Of a DNA stretch of 64,000 nt, positions 9,150-17,002 are shown in pieces. Numbering within the stretch: position 1 is the first letter of the stretch; each line of letters begins with the position of its first letter. A program made the position numbers and the translations under genes. The stretch comes from PALSA-350 sp963834445 (GTDB lineage Bacteria > Acidobacteriota > Terriglobia > Terriglobales > Acidobacteriaceae). The stretch lies in NCBI GenBank assembly GCA_963834445.1, contig CAWIBU010000009.1:682001-746000 (forward strand), read 5' to 3'. The notes under the pieces were generated by a model. The model was not told the origin of the DNA. It did not search any database and saw nothing but the letters and a program-made list of their open reading frames with translations.

Positions 9150-9530
9150 TCAAATGGCATGCATCAACAAGAGGCCGACGACCAGCATCACCGCGCAGGT
9201 TACGCCGTGAACTGAGAACGCTTTCGATTTCGATCCGCCCGACCCCAGAACGATTGACATGTCGCCCAAAGGAATGATGGCAAAAGCGATGAGAACTATG
9301 CCCACCAGCCGCGTGTTCGCGGTCAGCATCATGCTCAGCACCACCAATCCGGAAGTGAAATCCCGAATCCCTTTAAGACGCAGCCAGGCACGCGTGTCAG
9401 CATCCGGTGGCGGCGGCTTAAGACCAAATGATCCTGAGATTCGTTCAGGAGAGGCAAGGTAGAAACAGCCGATCACCATGATCGATATGGCGATCAGAGC
9501 AGCCAGGCAAAGCGCGATAGTGTTAAGCAT
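9150..9530 (-). CDS. DUF4267 family membrane protein
   Basis: A 126-residue protein with four predicted membrane helices. It matches the DUF4267 pattern, with the stretch GFYLASPER-like (here GCFYLASPERISGSFGL), a charged loop DTRAWLRLKGIRDFTSGLV and a distal helix pair. The function of the family is unknown; members commonly sit beside TetR regulators, as here. The ATG is preceded by GAGGATAA. It is divergent from the TetR gene at 9644 and probably under its control through the palindrome at 9569-9587. Confidence 0.85.
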   Translation of the reverse strand: MLNTIALCLAALIAISIMVIGCFYLASPERISGSFGLKPPPPDADTRAWLRLKGIRDFTSGLVVLSMMLTANTRLVGIVLIAFAIIPLGDMSIVLGSGGSKSKAFSVHGVTCAVMLVVGLLLMHAI

Positions 9531-9568
9531 GAAACATTATCCTCGTTAGAAAATCTAGCAACGCTATA

Positions 9569-9587
9569 TCAAATGAGAAGTATTTGA
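9569..9587. promoter_or_regulatory. Palindromic operator candidate in the TetR/DUF4267 intergenic region
   Basis: A perfect inverted repeat TCAAAT-7-ATTTGA lies between the divergent genes. A TATAAT hexamer at 9630-9635 sits only 8 bases before the TetR ATG, so that transcript would be leaderless or nearly so. The palindrome size is typical for a TetR-family dimer. Function is inferred from position. Confidence 0.45.
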
Positions 9588-9643
9588 AGGACGATTCAGC
9601 ATTTTATCGAACCTTTTTCCGAGCGGAGCTATAATTACTATCA

Positions 9644-10234
9644 ATGATAAAAAAGCTGCCGGCAAACCGGATATCGGAACGAAAACTACGTGACAGGCAG
9701 GCGCGCCGGGCACAAATTATCGCTGCCGCACGACGAATCGCGGAACGGGAAGGGTGGCCCGGCGTAACAGTTCGCCGGCTATCCGATGAAATTTCCTATA
9801 GCCAGCCCGTCTTGTACGCTCATTTTGGCAGCCGCGAAGGCATTCTCGCCGCGGTTGCCATTGAAGGCTTTGAAGAGTTGGGCCTGGCTTTGGAAAAGGC
9901 GCGGAAGCGGGCTAAGCGTGGCAACACGGTGGAATCGGTCGCGGCCGCATATCTGGAGTTTGCTGCCTCTTCACCGGCACTGTATGAAGTGATGTTTTCG
10001 CTCAGCCTGAGTGTGCCTTTCGATGACGCTGCCACTCCTCCCCAACTGAGATTCGCGTTTTCCCAGTTGCTGGGGTTGTTTCCGGGGCATGGATCGAAGT
10101 CGGAGGTGCTATCGGAATTGTTTTGGGCGAGCCTCCACGGCATCGCCGAGCTTACCAGAGCCAAACGATTCCCGCGCAGCCGCCAGAAAGAGCGCGTGCG
10201 GGCGCTGGTCGAGCTCTTCACTTTCCCAGCGTAG
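9644..10234 (+). CDS. TetR/AcrR family transcriptional regulator
   Basis: A 196-residue protein. Residues about 20-66 form a TetR helix-turn-helix domain (IIAAARRIAEREGWPGVTVR, then SYSQPVLYAHFGSREGIL). The C-terminal ligand domain resembles the WHG (TetR_C_33) type, with FWASLHGIAELTR. It probably represses itself and the divergent DUF4267 gene. The last codons (Pro-Ala-stop) coincide with the start of a copy of an intergenic repeat (GTAGTGGGAGGGATCTGCT at 10230-10248), so the repeat may have supplied the present stop. Confidence 0.88.
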   Translation: MIKKLPANRISERKLRDRQARRAQIIAAARRIAEREGWPGVTVRRLSDEISYSQPVLYAHFGSREGILAAVAIEGFEELGLALEKARKRAKRGNTVESVAAAYLEFAASSPALYEVMFSLSLSVPFDDAATPPQLRFAFSQLLGLFPGHGSKSEVLSELFWASLHGIAELTRAKRFPRSRQKERVRALVELFTFPA

Positions 10235-10462
10235 TGGGAGGGATCTGCTGTGCGCCCATCCCACTAGCACTTCTTGAGGAGAACCGTAACCCTACCTTTG
10301 TCATCCCAGGGAGCCAACTTGTCTGGAGGCAAGTTAACGATGGAGTGAACGCGGAGGTCGCCTGCCTTTCAAGTCTGTCCCCCAAACAAATGTTTAAGCC
10401 CGTTCCTCAAGCAAATTTGTCATCCCGACCGTAGCGTAGCGAAGTGGAGGGACCTGCTTTTC
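10228..10462. repeat. Intergenic repeat copies (GTCATCCC / GTAGCGTAGCGAAGTGGAGGGA type)
   Basis: Two related stretches flank a 165-base spacer. One at 10228-10250 reads CAGCGTAGTGGGAGGGATCT. The other, at 10416-10462, begins TTTGTCATCCCGACC and continues with GTAGCGAAGTGGAGGGACC. A third GTCATCCC fragment is at about 10300-10307. This type of motif is dispersed in intergenic DNA of acidobacterial genomes. No gene is seen between 10262 and the fragment at 10593. Confidence 0.5.
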
Positions 10463-10592
10463 GTTCATCCTGTTGCAGTGTAATCGTCCCTCGGGGGCAG
10501 CTCAATGTGCCACACCGCAACCAGCGGCGCAGATTGAAAGTCCTCAGTGGCGCACGCGCGGACGGCGAGAATGGACCAGTAGTCGAATCGTC

Positions 10593-10760
10593 TCAACGCT
10601 CGCGGGGCGTCGCAGCAAAAGCGGCGGTGAGCCCACTATGAGACACGCCCGCAATCGCTGTCATCAACTCCGCAAAGAAGTTCCTGTGAGCATCCAGGAG
10701 ATCCAAAGTAGTATCCTCCTCCGGCTGATCTGCTTCAATCTTCGCGTGCCTTGGCCGGCC
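10593..10760 (-). pseudogene. Remnant resembling the N-terminus of a protein-L-isoaspartate methyltransferase-like protein
   Basis: On the minus strand an open stretch ends at a TGA (10593-10595) and reads LDLLDAHRNFFAELMTAIAG followed by LTAAFAATPRER. This resembles the N-terminal helix and the AFA-x-PRE-x-F segment of PCMT-type O-methyltransferases, where the frame should continue into a GPGPW-like motif but here stops. No start codon fits and the rest of the enzyme is missing. The match is by eye and short, so the assignment is tentative. Confidence 0.3.
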
Positions 10761-11095
10761 TCATAAATGCTAGCCACATTCGCAGGACCCATACGCCGGC
10801 TGTTAAGTGGGCGGAATTTTACCGATAACCCGGCTTGTCCGGCACAACTACCTGGCATCGCTGCTGAGCAGCCGTAGCTCCAGTTTAGTGCGTCACTCAT
10901 ACGTCCAGTATGTTAGGGCCAACCTGTCGGGCGCGCCCCAGTCCCGCAGGGACGACTGAAGGCGGAAGAACGAAGTCCTGTCTTCCCTCAGCTATTGTTG
11001 ACGGAGCAATTCTCCCAGGATTTCATCCCGGGCTACTTGCAGTCGTCCCTCTCCTGCGGTTGCCGGCGCATGTCTCGGCGGATATGCTGTAGGCC
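10761..11095. repeat. Non-coding stretch with a palindromic CAGTCCC-type repeat
   Basis: The stretch holds CAGTCCCGCAGGGACGACTG at 10939-10958, a palindrome (GTCCC-3-GGGAC), and a partner in inverse orientation near 11039-11058 (CAGTCGTCCCTCTCCTGCGG). A near-identical copy of the same motif is at 57749-57769. Open frames here look like chance. The TIGR03435 gene starts at its right edge. Confidence 0.5.
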
Positions 11096-11863
11096 ATGCC
11101 CGCGCTGTCCATCCTTGTTTGTCTCGTGCTGTCGGGTTCATTCGCCGCCGGTCAGGCCTCAACCAAGAATCCGGCCTTTGATGTTGCGTCGGTGAAGCCG
11201 AGTGCACACATCGTGGGGCCGGACTACAACAATCAAATCACATACTCGCCCACTGGGGTCACAGGCAGAAATGTGACCTTAAGGCGGCTGATAGCAGAGG
11301 CTTACCAACTGCAACTGAATCAAGTACTGGGCCCAGGTTGGCTTGACAAGAACGAATACGACATCGACGCAAGATCAGCCGGAGTTAACACGAAGGCGGA
11401 ACATGCCCTGATGCTGCGAAGCCTTGTTGCCGAGCGCTTTAAGCTAAAAGGGCACAGCGAGACGCGAGATATGCGCGTATACGAGTTGGTGACTAGCAAG
11501 TCAGGCTCTAAAATTCACCCGGTCAGCGACGAACAAACCCCCACGGCAGGACCCGGATTTCACTTTCACGGGGATTTGCGCCAGTTCGCGGATCTACTCG
11601 CCGTCCAGTTATCCATACCCGGATCAGACAATCCGGCCGAACCGGCGAGAGCAAGTACCTCCCCGATTTCGGTGCTGGATAAGACCGGACTTCCAGGCAT
11701 TTTCGACTTCAGTGTGGACATTCACCCGGAGCTGGGCACCGATATGTTCGCGTCCTGGCAGCGGGTCTTGGGCGATCAGCTTGGGCTGAGAATCGAAAGC
11801 CGCAAAGAAAACGTCACCGTATTTGTTGTGGACGAGGCGGCACGGATCCCGACTGAAAACTAA
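11096..11863 (+). CDS. TIGR03435 family secreted protein
   Basis: A 255-residue protein with a signal peptide (residues 1-19, ending SFAAGQA). It has the hallmark blocks of the soil-associated TIGR03435 family: FDVASVKPS near residue 28, then NVTLRRLIAEAYQL, a VAERFKLKGHSETRDM segment, and the distal DKTGLPGIFDFSVDI. The family is greatly expanded in Acidobacteria and is exported; its function is unknown. Length is slightly short of the usual 270-300 residues but all blocks are present. It is followed at once by a MutS-like fragment and surrounded by repeats. Confidence 0.9.
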   Translation: MPALSILVCLVLSGSFAAGQASTKNPAFDVASVKPSAHIVGPDYNNQITYSPTGVTGRNVTLRRLIAEAYQLQLNQVLGPGWLDKNEYDIDARSAGVNTKAEHALMLRSLVAERFKLKGHSETRDMRVYELVTSKSGSKIHPVSDEQTPTAGPGFHFHGDLRQFADLLAVQLSIPGSDNPAEPARASTSPISVLDKTGLPGIFDFSVDIHPELGTDMFASWQRVLGDQLGLRIESRKENVTVFVVDEAARIPTEN

Positions 11864-11896
11864 ATTCAGCGCAAGGAGCACGGTCGGGATGAAACG

Positions 11897-12280
11897 ATGG
11901 CAAAGGACTGTCGTCGCCTGAAGCTTCTCTCAGACTTGGCAGAAGGACCGGCAGCGCTGCTCTTTCTCCTGGATGAGCTGCTCTCGGGAACCAATTCGCA
12001 TGATCGCTATGATGGAACACGATACGTGGTACAGGCGCTGGTGCGGCGGGGGGCCATGGGTCTGATGACGACCCACGATTTGGCACTCATCGGAATAGCA
12101 GAAACGATGGACGGAATTGCACAGAACTGCCATTTCGAGGACAGCATCGAAGACGGAAGGCTGAAGTTCGATTTCCGGCTGCGGCCGGGAGTCGTACGCA
12201 CCAGCAATGCGCTAAAACTGATGCAGACGGTCGGCTTGGAAATGGAGGAACGGGGCTCCTTATATTTTCGGTCCACGTAG
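11897..12280 (+). pseudogene. MutS-family ATPase, C-terminal fragment
   Basis: About 127 codons match only the last part of a MutS-like ATPase. The preserved pieces are RLKLLSDLAEGPAALLFLLD (Walker B: LLFLLDE), the signature ELLSGTNSHDR, the switch TTHDLALI and a C-terminal dimerisation tail ending LYFRST. The Walker A loop and everything upstream are absent: upstream sequence belongs to the TIGR03435 gene. Relatives are usually around 600 residues. It is a decayed 3' remnant. The ATG at 11897 has no family support as a true start. Confidence 0.8.
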
Positions 12281-12893
12281 GGAGAACCCTTTGGGGCCAC
12301 AGACCTAAACATCCGGAACAGTCACCAGAGGCAACTTGGCGTATGGCCGCGTAGTCAACCACCATCAGACGGTGGAACGAGAGATTCTCGACAAACGAAA
12401 TAACCTCCTGGTCTGCAGTCGCCGATTTTGAGAGCTATCGCGTCCGTCTCACCTCCCCATTACGGCCGTTGAGTTGGTTGATATCGAACGCGAGTGGCCT
12501 TAGGGCAGGTACTCCCGTGTCGAAACACACAGACAAAAAGCCCACAACACTCCATCTCTAAGAGCAGGCGTTATCGTTCTGGCTGCGGGCGAACTGTTTC
12601 CGCATTCCAATCCTCGAAGGTCCTTATAAAACAAGGCCCAGCTAACCTGCATACTTTCAAACGCAGGGGAGAAAGGTCAGGGTACGTGTCTGAGGAGCTT
12701 CAGGCCGCCTGGACTCGGCGGAGGGAATCTACCAGTAATCCGACGCCGCAGGCTGTTGTTCGAGGGTCAGGTTATTTGGCCGCCTTCCAGAACATAAGCG
12801 GACTGCAACAATCAATGAGCGCATGGCCCTTGGTATCAGTTGAGCACCCATCGTAGAGAGTTCTCAGGGGCCCTGACCGCGTGCGGCTTGACT
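12281..12893. other. Non-coding stretch, nothing recognised
   Basis: About 600 bases between the MutS-like fragment and the PadR promoter. An open frame at 12494-12856 has a composition unlike the neighbouring genes and matches nothing recognisable. The stretch is probably eroded sequence. Confidence 0.4.
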
Positions 12894-12910
12894 TTAAGTT
12901 CTTACTTGAA
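12894..12910. promoter_or_regulatory. Possible PadR autoregulatory operator
   Basis: The sequence TTAAGTTCTTACTTGAA has AAGT-4-ACTT symmetry and lies about 40 bases before the PadR start, next to a TTGACT hexamer (12888-12893). PadR proteins bind short inverted repeats over their own promoters, so autoregulation is plausible. Confidence 0.35.
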
Positions 12911-12949
12911 GCACTATTCCCCTAGATTTCTATAGGAGAGGCGGCGGCT

Positions 12950-13285
12950 TTGAAGACCCGAAATGACAATTTACAAGGCAGTCTGGTTCTTCTGGTCCTC
13001 AAGAGCCTGGAGCACGGCCCTATGCATGGATGGGGAATCACGCTGCACATCGAGCGCATCTCCAACGACGTTCTCCGGGTTGAAGAAGGATCGCTCTATC
13101 CGGCGCTTCACCGTATGGAGCAAGAGCGGCTGATCGCTTCGGAGTGGGGAGTGAGCGAAAACAATCGCCGCGCCCGCTTCTATCGCGTTACAGCGTTAGG
13201 TCGGAAACGACTGGCAGCGGAGCAGGAGAACTGGCGCAAGATCACCGGTGCGGTCGCGCTCGTACTAGATTTTAAACCGGCGTAA
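12950..13285 (+). CDS. PadR family transcriptional regulator
   Basis: A 111-residue winged-helix protein of the short PadR type that accompanies ADOP permeases. The fingerprint is complete: GSLVLLVLKSLEHGPMHGWG, then EEGSLYPALHRMEQERLI, and the wing NRRARFYRVTALGRKRL. The TTG at 12950 follows GGAGAGG by seven bases and fits the family N-terminus (KTRNDNLQGS). It is followed after 16 bases by the ADOP permease, so the two form an operon. PadR probably represses it through the site at 12894-12910. Confidence 0.92.
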   Translation: MKTRNDNLQGSLVLLVLKSLEHGPMHGWGITLHIERISNDVLRVEEGSLYPALHRMEQERLIASEWGVSENNRRARFYRVTALGRKRLAAEQENWRKITGAVALVLDFKPA

Positions 13286-13301
13286 GAAACAGGAGGCAGC
13301 C

Positions 13302-16091
13302 ATGCCATGGATCGCCCGAATGCGCGCACTGTTCCGCGGAGAAAAGTTAAGGAAGGAGTTCGAAGAGGAGCTTGATTTCCACCTGGCCATGCGCGAGGAA
13401 AGGAATATTGAGCAGGGCATGCCTATCGCAGAAGCGCAACGCGCCGCCCGGCTCCGCTTTGGGAATCCAATCCTATGGCGTGAGCGGCTAACCGAAATTG
13501 ACTTGATGCTCTTGCCGCAAACCGTGCTCCAGGACATCCGGTACGGGATCCGTATGTTGCTCCGCAATGCCGGTTTTACGCTTGTGGCGGTTGTAGCGCT
13601 GGCGCTCGGGATCGGGGTGAATACCACAATCTTTACCGCCTATAAGGCCTTCTTCGCCTTGCCTCTGGACGCGCGCGATCCGGGCAACATGGTTGACCTT
13701 GCGCTGATACTCCACTCTGGCGTCATCGCACCGACTTTCAGCTACCCCGACTATCAAGCTTACCGCGACGATCTTCGCTTGCTCAGCGGCGTCATCGCCG
13801 AAGGCGGCGGCGAGCAATTGACCCTGTCAGGCGCAGACGGCGTTGCCAGGCAACGGAATTCCGGGGTGGGCTCATTGGTGGAGAAGCTGCGATTTCTGCC
13901 CGCCAGCGCCAGTGCGGCGCAGTTTGCCAGCGTCTTGTTCGTCTCCGAAAACTACTTCCCGGTCCTCGGGGTAACCGCGTTGCGCGGCCGTCTGTTTCAA
14001 CCCGAAGATACACAGGCATTGAGCGCCTTCCCCTCGGTGGTGATCAGCGAAGACTACTGGCAGAGAGAATTCGGCGGAAATCTGGCACTCCTGGGAAAAA
14101 CTGTCCGCCTCAACGGGATCGCTTTCACCATCATCGGCGTCACGCCCCACAACTTTACTGGCACCATGGGCTTTGCTGTGCCGGATTTCTGGCTTCCCCT
14201 CAGTCTTGAACAGCTGGTTCATGCGAACGATGACTTTTTGCATGACCGCGAAAATCAGTGCTGCCGGCTCTTCGCCCGACTAAGTCCGGGGGTGAGCATC
14301 CCGCAGGCGCAGTCAGAGATGACTCTGCTGGCCCAGCACCTTCGCCCGCTACATGGCTCTCAGTCCGAACTAAACAAGCCCGTCACCGCGCTCATATGGC
14401 CTGGCTCTCCATATCCGGTTCCCCTCACGCAGAACAGTGGATTGCAATTCGCCATTTTATTGATCATGGCTGCCGGCGGAATGGTGCTGGTGATCGCCTG
14501 CGCCAACGTTGCCAGCCTGCAACTGGCGCGAACGGCCTCGCGGCAGAATGAGCTATCCATGCGGCTTTCGCTTGGCGCCAGCCGGTTGCGGCTGGTCCGG
14601 CAATTGCTAACGGAGAGCGCTTTGCTTGGTCTCTTTGCAGGCGTCTTTGCACTGCTCTTATCGTGGGCGTTTCTAAAGGTCCTGGCAGCCCTGCTCGCGG
14701 CGACCATACCCGCCGAATACGGCACGCTGGTCTACAACATGACTCCCGACCTTGGGGTTTTCACCTACGCGTTTTCCATCTCTCTGGTGGCCGGAATCCT
14801 GTTTGGGCTTGCGCCTGCGCTTGAAAGTTCCCGCTCCGCTCTCGCCAATGCACTCAAGGCGCATATTGGAGCCGGCCAGCTCCGCCGCCGCCGCCTGCGC
14901 GACGCTCTGATAGCCGCGCAGGTTTCAACGGCACTGACACTCATGATCGCCGGGAGCCTGCTCATTCGCAGCTCACTTCATGTGCTTAAGGAGGATCCTG
15001 GCTATAACCTGGATCACGTCGTTAGTCTTCAGATCCAGTTTCCCGAGGCGGCAAAGTACACGCCAGAGCGCAAACTCAGTCTCTTACGAGAACTCCGCGA
15101 CCGGCTTGCCGCGCTGCCCGGAGTAGCTGCCGCCACCAGCGCGCAGCCGCTGCCCTTTCAAAATAGAACAGCGACCGTTGCGTTCAACGGAGAAGGGTCT
15201 TCTGCCGGAAAGGCACGAACGGTGGTCAGCTTTGACTATGTACAGTCAAACTACTTTCAGACCCTTAGTATTCCACTCCTCTCCGGCCACAGCTTTGAGT
15301 CGCAGACCGGCGAGCATGAAGCTTCCGTGATCCTGAGCAGAGCGGCGGCCGAACGGCTTTGGCCAGGGAAAAACCCGATCGGGCTCAGTCTTCGCCTGGG
15401 AACAGAAGGCCAGGTGCATAACAAGAGCGAGCTCTTGCCCCATGATCAGACCGTCCAGGTAATTGGAATCGTCCACGACGTACGACGGGATGTAACGAAT
15501 ACAGATGATGCCGTGTTGGTCTACTTGCCATTGCCGGAAAAACGGCTTGCGGACTATCCGATTCTTATTCGAACGCACACCGATCCTGAGCAGTTGATCC
15601 GTGCGCTCGCGCCCGTTATCTCGTCCACCGACCCAGACCTGGTCGCCCACGCATCAACTGTGTCGGAACTATTTCGCATGACACCAGCCTTTACCATCCC
15701 CAGCGTCGCCGCTGCGATTGCTACCTTGGTAGGAGCGATCGGGCTTCTCCTGGCCTCTATGGGCATCTATGGCACGGTCAGCTATGTCGTCGTATTGCGA
15801 ACGCGAGAAGTCGGAGTACGGATGGCGCTCGGAGCCAGGAAGAAAGACATTCTCAGCCTCATGTTGGGTGAAAGCGTTCGTCCCGTGTTTGCAGGCTTGC
15901 TTCTTGGGACGTGTTTCGCCGTTGGCGCGTCGTATCTGCTGCGTCGAATCCTGTATGGCCTAAACGCTGTTGATGGCATCTCATTTGGGGGAGTTTCAGC
16001 CTTATTCCTCTTAATCGCCCTCTTTGCCGCCTACGTACCGTCGCGGCGAGCCATGCGCGTTGATCCCGCGGTGGCGCTTAGAGCTGAATAG
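13302..16091 (+). CDS. ABC transporter permease, MacB/FtsX type (ADOP family) with prefix domain
   Basis: A 929-residue protein. Residues 1-70 are the cytoplasmic permease prefix domain typical of PadR-linked ADOPs (EELDFHLAMREERNIEQGM, then AARLRFGNP). A MacB-type region follows, with the first helix near 88-110 (LALGIGVNTTIFTAYKAFF), an FtsX bundle near 385-510, a second periplasmic domain, and a last FtsX bundle near 805-925 ending PSRRAMRVDPAVALRAE. It has an AGGAGG ribosome-binding site. No ATPase is adjacent. Substrate is unknown; control by the upstream PadR is likely. Confidence 0.93.
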   Translation: MPWIARMRALFRGEKLRKEFEEELDFHLAMREERNIEQGMPIAEAQRAARLRFGNPILWRERLTEIDLMLLPQTVLQDIRYGIRMLLRNAGFTLVAVVALALGIGVNTTIFTAYKAFFALPLDARDPGNMVDLALILHSGVIAPTFSYPDYQAYRDDLRLLSGVIAEGGGEQLTLSGADGVARQRNSGVGSLVEKLRFLPASASAAQFASVLFVSENYFPVLGVTALRGRLFQPEDTQALSAFPSVVISEDYWQREFGGNLALLGKTVRLNGIAFTIIGVTPHNFTGTMGFAVPDFWLPLSLEQLVHANDDFLHDRENQCCRLFARLSPGVSIPQAQSEMTLLAQHLRPLHGSQSELNKPVTALIWPGSPYPVPLTQNSGLQFAILLIMAAGGMVLVIACANVASLQLARTASRQNELSMRLSLGASRLRLVRQLLTESALLGLFAGVFALLLSWAFLKVLAALLAATIPAEYGTLVYNMTPDLGVFTYAFSISLVAGILFGLAPALESSRSALANALKAHIGAGQLRRRRLRDALIAAQVSTALTLMIAGSLLIRSSLHVLKEDPGYNLDHVVSLQIQFPEAAKYTPERKLSLLRELRDRLAALPGVAAATSAQPLPFQNRTATVAFNGEGSSAGKARTVVSFDYVQSNYFQTLSIPLLSGHSFESQTGEHEASVILSRAAAERLWPGKNPIGLSLRLGTEGQVHNKSELLPHDQTVQVIGIVHDVRRDVTNTDDAVLVYLPLPEKRLADYPILIRTHTDPEQLIRALAPVISSTDPDLVAHASTVSELFRMTPAFTIPSVAAAIATLVGAIGLLLASMGIYGTVSYVVVLRTREVGVRMALGARKKDILSLMLGESVRPVFAGLLLGTCFAVGASYLLRRILYGLNAVDGISFGGVSALFLLIALFAAYVPSRRAMRVDPAVALRAE

Positions 16092-16099
16092 CACAGTAA

Positions 16100-16690
16100 C
16101 TATTGCGAGCGGAGTGCGTCCATCGGTTCTACGCAAGCAGCGCGGCGGGTGGGAATGACCGATGCCGCCAGCGCAACCAGCAGGATGGAGATAGCGGAAC
16201 GTGCAACCGGGGCCGGATCGTTGGCGTCGACCTGGAACAGCATCGAACGCAGTAAGTGGGCGGCAAAAACAGCACCGATCGCGCCGATCCCACAGCCGGC
16301 CAATCCGAGCCTGGCGCCAGAAACGAGAACAAGCTGTACGACGCTGGAGCGCTGCGAACCAAGAGCCAGACGGATGGCCATCTCCTGGCTGCGTAACGCG
16401 ACCGAGAAAGCGATGACACTGTATATCCCGAGCCCGGCCAGCAACACGGCCGCGGCTGCAAAGGCGGACACGAGCATGCCGTTGAAGCGTCGCGATGCTT
16501 GCCCCTCCCCGACAACGCGATCCATAGATTCGACCTGGGTCAGCGGAAGCTGCGGATCCATGGAGTGGACCACCGCGCGCAGAGAATCAGCAATCTGCTC
16601 AGGCGGCAACTGACCTCGAATCACGACAGAACCGGTATTGCCGGTGAGCATGCCTCGGGGTGCAAAGGATCCGGCATCGGCCTTCGCCTG
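16100..16690 (-). pseudogene. ADOP-type permease, C-terminal fragment
   Basis: The frame matches only the last quarter of an ADOP permease: VVIRGQLPPEQIADSLRAVV, then the final FtsX bundle (LLAGLGIYSVIAFSVALRSQ and EMAIRLALGSQR) and the terminal PTRRAACVEPMDALRS. It aligns with residues about 650-829 of the intact permease at 6028. Nothing upstream of the VVIRG block is recognisable and the sequence runs into a different decayed gene on the opposite strand. It is a 5'-deleted remnant, convergent with the intact ADOP gene that ends nine bases away. Confidence 0.82.
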
Positions 16691-16908
16691 GCTGATTCTT
16701 CTCGTGCCGAGACGTTTCAAAGGAGGCCGGGTCTGGGCCATGCTGATCTGTATGTCGGCAGTCGCCGCACTTGCAGTGAGCGGTTGCAGCAAAGGCGCTG
16801 GTCAAACCGCTGCGCCACAAACGGGCTACAGGCACGTATAACTTTACCGTCACGGCAATCTCAAGAAACGTGCAGACCCAATCCGCTTATACACTTGTCG
16901 TGCAATGA
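16680..16908 (+). pseudogene. C-terminal remnant of an Ig-like repeat surface protein (frameshifted)
   Basis: The plus strand reads AFAWLILLVPRRFKGGRVWA followed by ALAVSGCSKG. After a shift of frame near 16833 it continues GTYNFTVTAISRNVQTQSAY and ends TLVVQ-stop at 16908. This hydrophobic helix, basic patch, second helix ending SGC, then GTY-x-F/I-TVTA, is the usual tail of large acidobacterial Ig-like or propeller surface proteins. The rest of the gene is missing. It abuts the ADOP fragment on the opposite strand, marking a deletion junction near 16680. Confidence 0.55.
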
Positions 16909-17002
16909 GCAGCTCCAGCTATGGATGCCGGCCGGTTCTTAGCGTGATCAGTTCGTCGGCACATAATCAGATTTGCTTCCCGAAAGGAAGGAGCGACGCT
17001 TG

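Noticed and set aside
10664..10900. 78-codon minus-strand frame
   Set aside because: A different minus-strand frame in the same place resembles a methyltransferase remnant; this one has no coding character.
12494..12856. 120-codon plus-strand frame
   Set aside because: Composition is low-complexity and unlike neighbours; no start signal or homology is visible.
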